A stretch of DNA of 64,000 bases from Flavobacterium sp. GTDB lineage: Bacteria; Bacteroidota; Bacteroidia; Flavobacteriales; Flavobacteriaceae. Positions 60,816 to 64,000 of the stretch are shown one piece after another. Each line of letters begins with the position of its first letter. Positions within the stretch are counted from its first letter, which is position 1. Below the pieces are notes generated by a model. It saw only the letters and a list, made by a program, of their open reading frames with translations, made no database searches and was not told the DNA's origin. Location: assembly GCF_027484205.1 (NCBI RefSeq), contig NZ_JAIXUB010000019.1, positions 108,181 to 172,180 of the forward strand. Direction: 5' to 3'. Both the position numbers and the translations under genes were made by a program.

Positions 60816-61745
60816 ATGAAACATTGGATTGACGCAGCAAGAATAAGAACATTACCACTTTCGGTTTCTGGAATTTTGGTCGGAAGTTTTTACGCCTTGT
60901 CACAAGCCTACTTTAATTGGAAAATTATCATTTTTGCACTTTCAACAACAGTTTGTTTACAAGTACTTTCCAATTTTGCCAATGATTATGGTGATGGAAT
61001 AAAAGGAACAGATAACGACGATAGAGTTGGACCAAAACGTGCCATTCAAAGTGGAGCAATTACGCCACAAGCAATGAAAGTAGCTATATTTTTCATGTCG
61101 CTATTAACATTACTTTCAGCTTTGTCATTAATTTATTTTTCATTCAAAGGAAAATATTTAGTCTATTCGCTATTGTTTTTTGTTTTAGGAATTTTAGCTA
61201 TTGCTTCGGCCATTCGATATACTGTTGGTAAAAATGCCTATGGCTACAGAGGTTATGGCGATATTTTCGTGTTTATTTTCTTCGGATTAGTAAGCACATT
61301 CGGAATCTATTTTATGTTTTCTAAGCAAATAGATTGGTTGTTATTACTTCCGGCAACTGCAATTGGTTTTTTAAGTGTTGGCGTTTTAAATCTCAACAAT
61401 ATGCGCGACGAAGCTTCCGATAGAAAAGTTGGTAAAAACACTATAGTTGTAAAAATGGGAGGAAAGTGGGCGAAAAATTATCATTATTTCCTAATTATTT
61501 CTGCAATGGTTTTGGTAGTTTTATTTGCCGTTTTAAATAATTTCAACTTCGATCAATATTTGTTTTTGGTGGCGTATTTTCCATTAACCAAACATCTAAT
61601 TACAGTATACAAAAACCAAGAGCCAAGACTTTTAGATCCTGAATTAAAAAAATTAGCACTAAGCACATTTTTACTTTCAGTACTACTTTCATTAGCTTTA
61701 ATCTTTTTCGTTTCTGATTTAATTGTTTATTATATTTTGAATTAG
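60816..61745 (+). CDS. menA: 1,4-dihydroxy-2-naphthoate polyprenyltransferase
   Basis: 309 residues, about nine helices, UbiA superfamily. The first aspartate motif is NFANDYGDGIKGTDNDDR (near residue 50) and the second LNLNNMRDEASDRKVGKNT. The start MKHWIDAARIRTLPLSVSGI is typical of MenA. It attaches the isoprenoid tail to dihydroxynaphthoate. With menD and menB it accounts for three steps of menaquinone synthesis here. Confidence 0.96.
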   Translation: MKHWIDAARIRTLPLSVSGILVGSFYALSQAYFNWKIIIFALSTTVCLQVLSNFANDYGDGIKGTDNDDRVGPKRAIQSGAITPQAMKVAIFFMSLLTLLSALSLIYFSFKGKYLVYSLLFFVLGILAIASAIRYTVGKNAYGYRGYGDIFVFIFFGLVSTFGIYFMFSKQIDWLLLLPATAIGFLSVGVLNLNNMRDEASDRKVGKNTIVVKMGGKWAKNYHYFLIISAMVLVVLFAVLNNFNFDQYLFLVAYFPLTKHLITVYKNQEPRLLDPELKKLALSTFLLSVLLSLALIFFVSDLIVYYILN

Positions 61746-61787
61746 AATATATTATTTATAAAGAGTTATAAATTAATCCCACACACC

Positions 61788-62465
61788 ATGAAAATAACAT
61801 TCTACGGTCACGCCTGCATTGGCATTGAAGTTAGCGGAAAACACATTTTAGTTGACCCTTTTATTTCTGCTAATCCTAAAGCGGCTCACATCAACATCAA
61901 CGATTTGAAAGCCGATTACATACTTTTAACCCACGCACATCAAGATCACATTCTCGATGCCGAGGTCATTGCAAAACGAACTGATGCAACCATTGTTTCT
62001 AATTATGAAGTTGCCGTTCATTATGGTGAAAAGGGAATTAAACATCATCCTATGAATCATGGAGGAAGTTGGAAATTCGATTTTGGAAAAGTAAAATTGG
62101 TAAACGCCATTCATTCAAGTTCCTTTCCCGATGGTTCTTACGGCGGAAATCCTTGCGGTTTTGTCATCGAAGGCGAACACAAAAATATCTATATTTCTGG
62201 CGATACTGCGCTTACCATGGACATGAAACTCATTCCAATGCGAACCAAACTCGACCTTGCCATTCTCTCGCTAGGAGACAATTTTACAATGGATGTTGAC
62301 GACGCAATTATTGCCTCTGATTTTGTGGATTGTGATAAAATTCTTGGCGTTCATTTCGATACTTTTGGTTATATCGAAATCGACCACGACCAAGCCAAAA
62401 AGAAATTCTTCAACGCAGGAAAAGACTTAATGCTTCTAGAAATAGGACAAAGTATTATATTATAA
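61788..62465 (+). CDS. UPF0173 metal-dependent hydrolase (MBL fold)
   Basis: 225 residues. The metallo-beta-lactamase motif appears as LTHAHQDHILDAEVIAKRT, with further ligands at VNAIHSSSFPDGSYGGNPCG, ISGDTAL and GVHFDTFG. It is the YtkL/UPF0173 type with unknown substrate. It lies 42 bases after menA and is probably co-transcribed. In Flavobacterium this gene often accompanies the men genes (from memory). Confidence 0.92.
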   Translation: MKITFYGHACIGIEVSGKHILVDPFISANPKAAHININDLKADYILLTHAHQDHILDAEVIAKRTDATIVSNYEVAVHYGEKGIKHHPMNHGGSWKFDFGKVKLVNAIHSSSFPDGSYGGNPCGFVIEGEHKNIYISGDTALTMDMKLIPMRTKLDLAILSLGDNFTMDVDDAIIASDFVDCDKILGVHFDTFGYIEIDHDQAKKKFFNAGKDLMLLEIGQSIIL

Positions 62466-62636
62466 TTTTTTGTAGCAAATGGCATGAGAATTGTTATTAA
62501 CCATTTTCCTGCTTTTCGTTGCAATCTTTTATTGCTTATGTCATCCTGAGTACTGTCAAAGGTCTTTTTCCAAAGCAATAAAAAGGATTTGCACTTCAAT
62601 CAGGGCTAAATAGCAAACTAATTACATAAAATCAAA

Positions 62637-63839
62637 ATGTTTAAAAAATCATTTCTTTTAATTTCGTTGCTTTCAATTACAAACCTGTTTTCTCAATCCA
62701 ATGATGGTTACTGGGACAATATTCGCACCACAAACGAAACCATTACACTAAAAGCAGGCGAAAAAAAATCTATAAAAACAGCCAATTTTCCTGAAGGAAC
62801 AACAGAAGTCGTTTACCGAATTACCTTGCTCGACGACAATCAAAAATTATCAAGTAGTTTAGTTTCTGTTTTAAAGGCAATTCCTGATCCTACAGGAATA
62901 AGTCAAGGAACTGCTGGAGCTGTTTTTTTGCTTTCAACTATTTCTGGAGATGACGAATGTAAATATGCTGTATTTCAACAAAATAAAGATTCAGAAAATT
63001 ATCTAAAGACGGGAAAAGTCATTAACGCTTGTGTGGTTCAAAATACGCCAATAAATAAAGAAGCAAAACTACTTTCAACTGATTCCAAATGTGCTATTCA
63101 AAATTCAGAAAATTTATATTTCGCATTCGAAAGTGACAATTGGGTTATGAATCAAAAAATAGTTCTTGAAGTAGTGCCTTGGGTAAATAAAAAGGCAAGT
63201 CGTGGATGGAATGTTGAAACTAAAAAAGATTTAGAAAACGAAATTAAAAAGTTTGATTTTTTCGCAAACCTTTCTAAAAAAGATTTGTTTGTAGGTGAAT
63301 TTATAAATTTAGTAAGTGAAAAGTATAAATACAAAGAATTCAAAGACTTATTATCAGCAGAAAAAACGTATGCACTACAAACTATAACTCTCAAAGCAGT
63401 TCAAAACACAAATCAAATGAACGATTTTTTAGAATTCAAAAGGAAAACAGCTTGGGATTTTTATAAAAAAAATCAGCATCAAAAAGCAATTGATTATATT
63501 CTAAATGAGATTGTTGCAAACAAATGGGCACAAGCAAAAGATTATAGTGCTTTAGGCGATATCTATATCGAAACAAAACAATTCGTTAAAGCAAAAGAAT
63601 CTTATCTTAAAGCAACACAATTAGATGCTAACCAACTTTGGTATCAATTAAAATATGCAAATGCCTTAGTTTTTAATAAAGAAATGGCTGAAGCAAAAGA
63701 AATTCACAAAAAATACAAGTCAAATAATATTGATGTAAAAACATCATGGGCACAACAAACAAAATTTGATATTGAATTTTATAAATCTAAAGGTTTGGAT
63801 GTTGACGATTTCAAGAAAATATTGCGAATTGTGGAGTAA
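62637..63839 (+). CDS. Secreted TPR-containing hypothetical protein
   Basis: 400 residues with a signal peptide (MFKKSFLLISLLSITNLFSQ). Residues 25-170 form a beta-rich domain with two cysteine-containing segments. Residues 280-360 form two tetratricopeptide repeats (FYKKNQHQKAIDYILNEIVA, ALGDIYIETKQFVKAKESYL, KATQLDANQLWYQLKYANAL). Probably a periplasmic or surface protein; function unknown. The short spacer from the MBL gene contains a diverged TCCTGAGTACTGTCAAAGG repeat. Confidence 0.75.
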   Translation: MFKKSFLLISLLSITNLFSQSNDGYWDNIRTTNETITLKAGEKKSIKTANFPEGTTEVVYRITLLDDNQKLSSSLVSVLKAIPDPTGISQGTAGAVFLLSTISGDDECKYAVFQQNKDSENYLKTGKVINACVVQNTPINKEAKLLSTDSKCAIQNSENLYFAFESDNWVMNQKIVLEVVPWVNKKASRGWNVETKKDLENEIKKFDFFANLSKKDLFVGEFINLVSEKYKYKEFKDLLSAEKTYALQTITLKAVQNTNQMNDFLEFKRKTAWDFYKKNQHQKAIDYILNEIVANKWAQAKDYSALGDIYIETKQFVKAKESYLKATQLDANQLWYQLKYANALVFNKEMAEAKEIHKKYKSNNIDVKTSWAQQTKFDIEFYKSKGLDVDDFKKILRIVE

Positions 63840-63911
63840 TTTCAATTTCAAAAGTCAACTTCAAAATTCAATTTCAATGTAGATTTAAAAATTTAATTTT
63901 GCATTATACAA

Positions 63912-64000
63912 CCTGAAACCTGAAACCTGAAACCTGAAACCTGAAACCTGAAACCTGAAACCTGAAACCTGAAACCTGAAACCTGAAACCTGAAACCTGA
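63912..64000. repeat. Heptamer microsatellite CCTGAAA, at least 12.7 units, running off the window
   Basis: 89 bases of perfect CCTGAAA tandem repeats starting 73 bases after the last stop codon and continuing beyond the right edge. It is a second heptamer family, distinct from TTCAGTG but of the same period and similar composition. Confidence 0.95.

Overview
This window is chromosomal DNA from a member of the Bacteroidota, most likely Flavobacterium or a close relative in the Flavobacteriaceae. The evidence is the strong A+T richness, the Bacteroidota-type promoter element TAnnTTTG upstream of many genes, secreted proteins whose signal peptides end in S-Q or A-Q, the menaquinone genes menD, menB and menA, a fused ResB-CcsA cytochrome c biogenesis protein, and intergenic repeats (CTTTGTG arrays, heptamer microsatellites, TGAGC..GTCGAAGTG elements) of the kind seen in this group. 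No rRNA, CRISPR array, complete insertion sequence or prophage was found.

Layout. 1-4000: minus-strand end of a defence locus, with a type I restriction HsdR and the start of a HamA/DUF1837-like gene running off the edge, then a DUF4328 membrane protein. 4000-11500: accessory-looking, A+T-rich and repeat-rich, with one unknown gene, a three-gene envelope module of unknown function, and a four-gene operon (secreted protein, membrane protein, histidine kinase, LuxR-type regulator) preceded by two near-identical palindromic sites. 11500-14400: three small membrane protein genes, a duplicated hairpin repeat, tRNA-Arg, apt and a 46-47-residue gene. 14900-18300: a BlaI repressor and M56 (BlaR1-like) sensor protease with a secreted paralogue of the sensor's C-terminal region. 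18500-28600: ordinary housekeeping genes (MFS transporter, TatD, TcdA, HAD phosphatase) and a photolyase/SDR/SRPBCC operon. 28600-37150: a minus-strand run with a sodium:solute symporter, a 35-residue membrane peptide, a PIG-L deacetylase, MscS, Maf, a UbiA prenyltransferase, a four-helix-bundle protein, a KdsC-like phosphatase and a DUF2520 protein. 37170-44150: a secreted repeat protein, a second two-component system and the CcsBA fusion. 44200-47500: an ECF sigma/anti-sigma pair divergent from a small membrane protein and a truncated-haemoglobin-like lipoprotein, followed by glutathione peroxidase. 48200-63800: the menaquinone region (menD ... menB ... menA) with SET, CvfB, PH-domain and MBL genes.

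The best candidate for an undescribed system lies inside the menaquinone region at 51487-54967. A 739-residue unrecognised protein without a signal peptide is followed directly by a lipoprotein gene. A stranded second copy of the large protein's last 36 codons comes next, and then a paralogous lipoprotein gene. This is the architecture of a polymorphic toxin with duplicated toxin-tip/immunity pairs, and the lipoprotein immunity candidates would point to a periplasmic or envelope target.

Other points of interest are regulatory and repeat-based: matched ECF-type promoters facing each other between sigma factor and globin genes; paired operators over the BlaI promoter; an 11-unit heptamer repeat ending one base from the UbiA start codon and another in the cvfB promoter; and a dispersed repeat that has entered coding sequence in frame at least three times. 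Function calls rest on visible motifs and memory of families only; no database search was possible.
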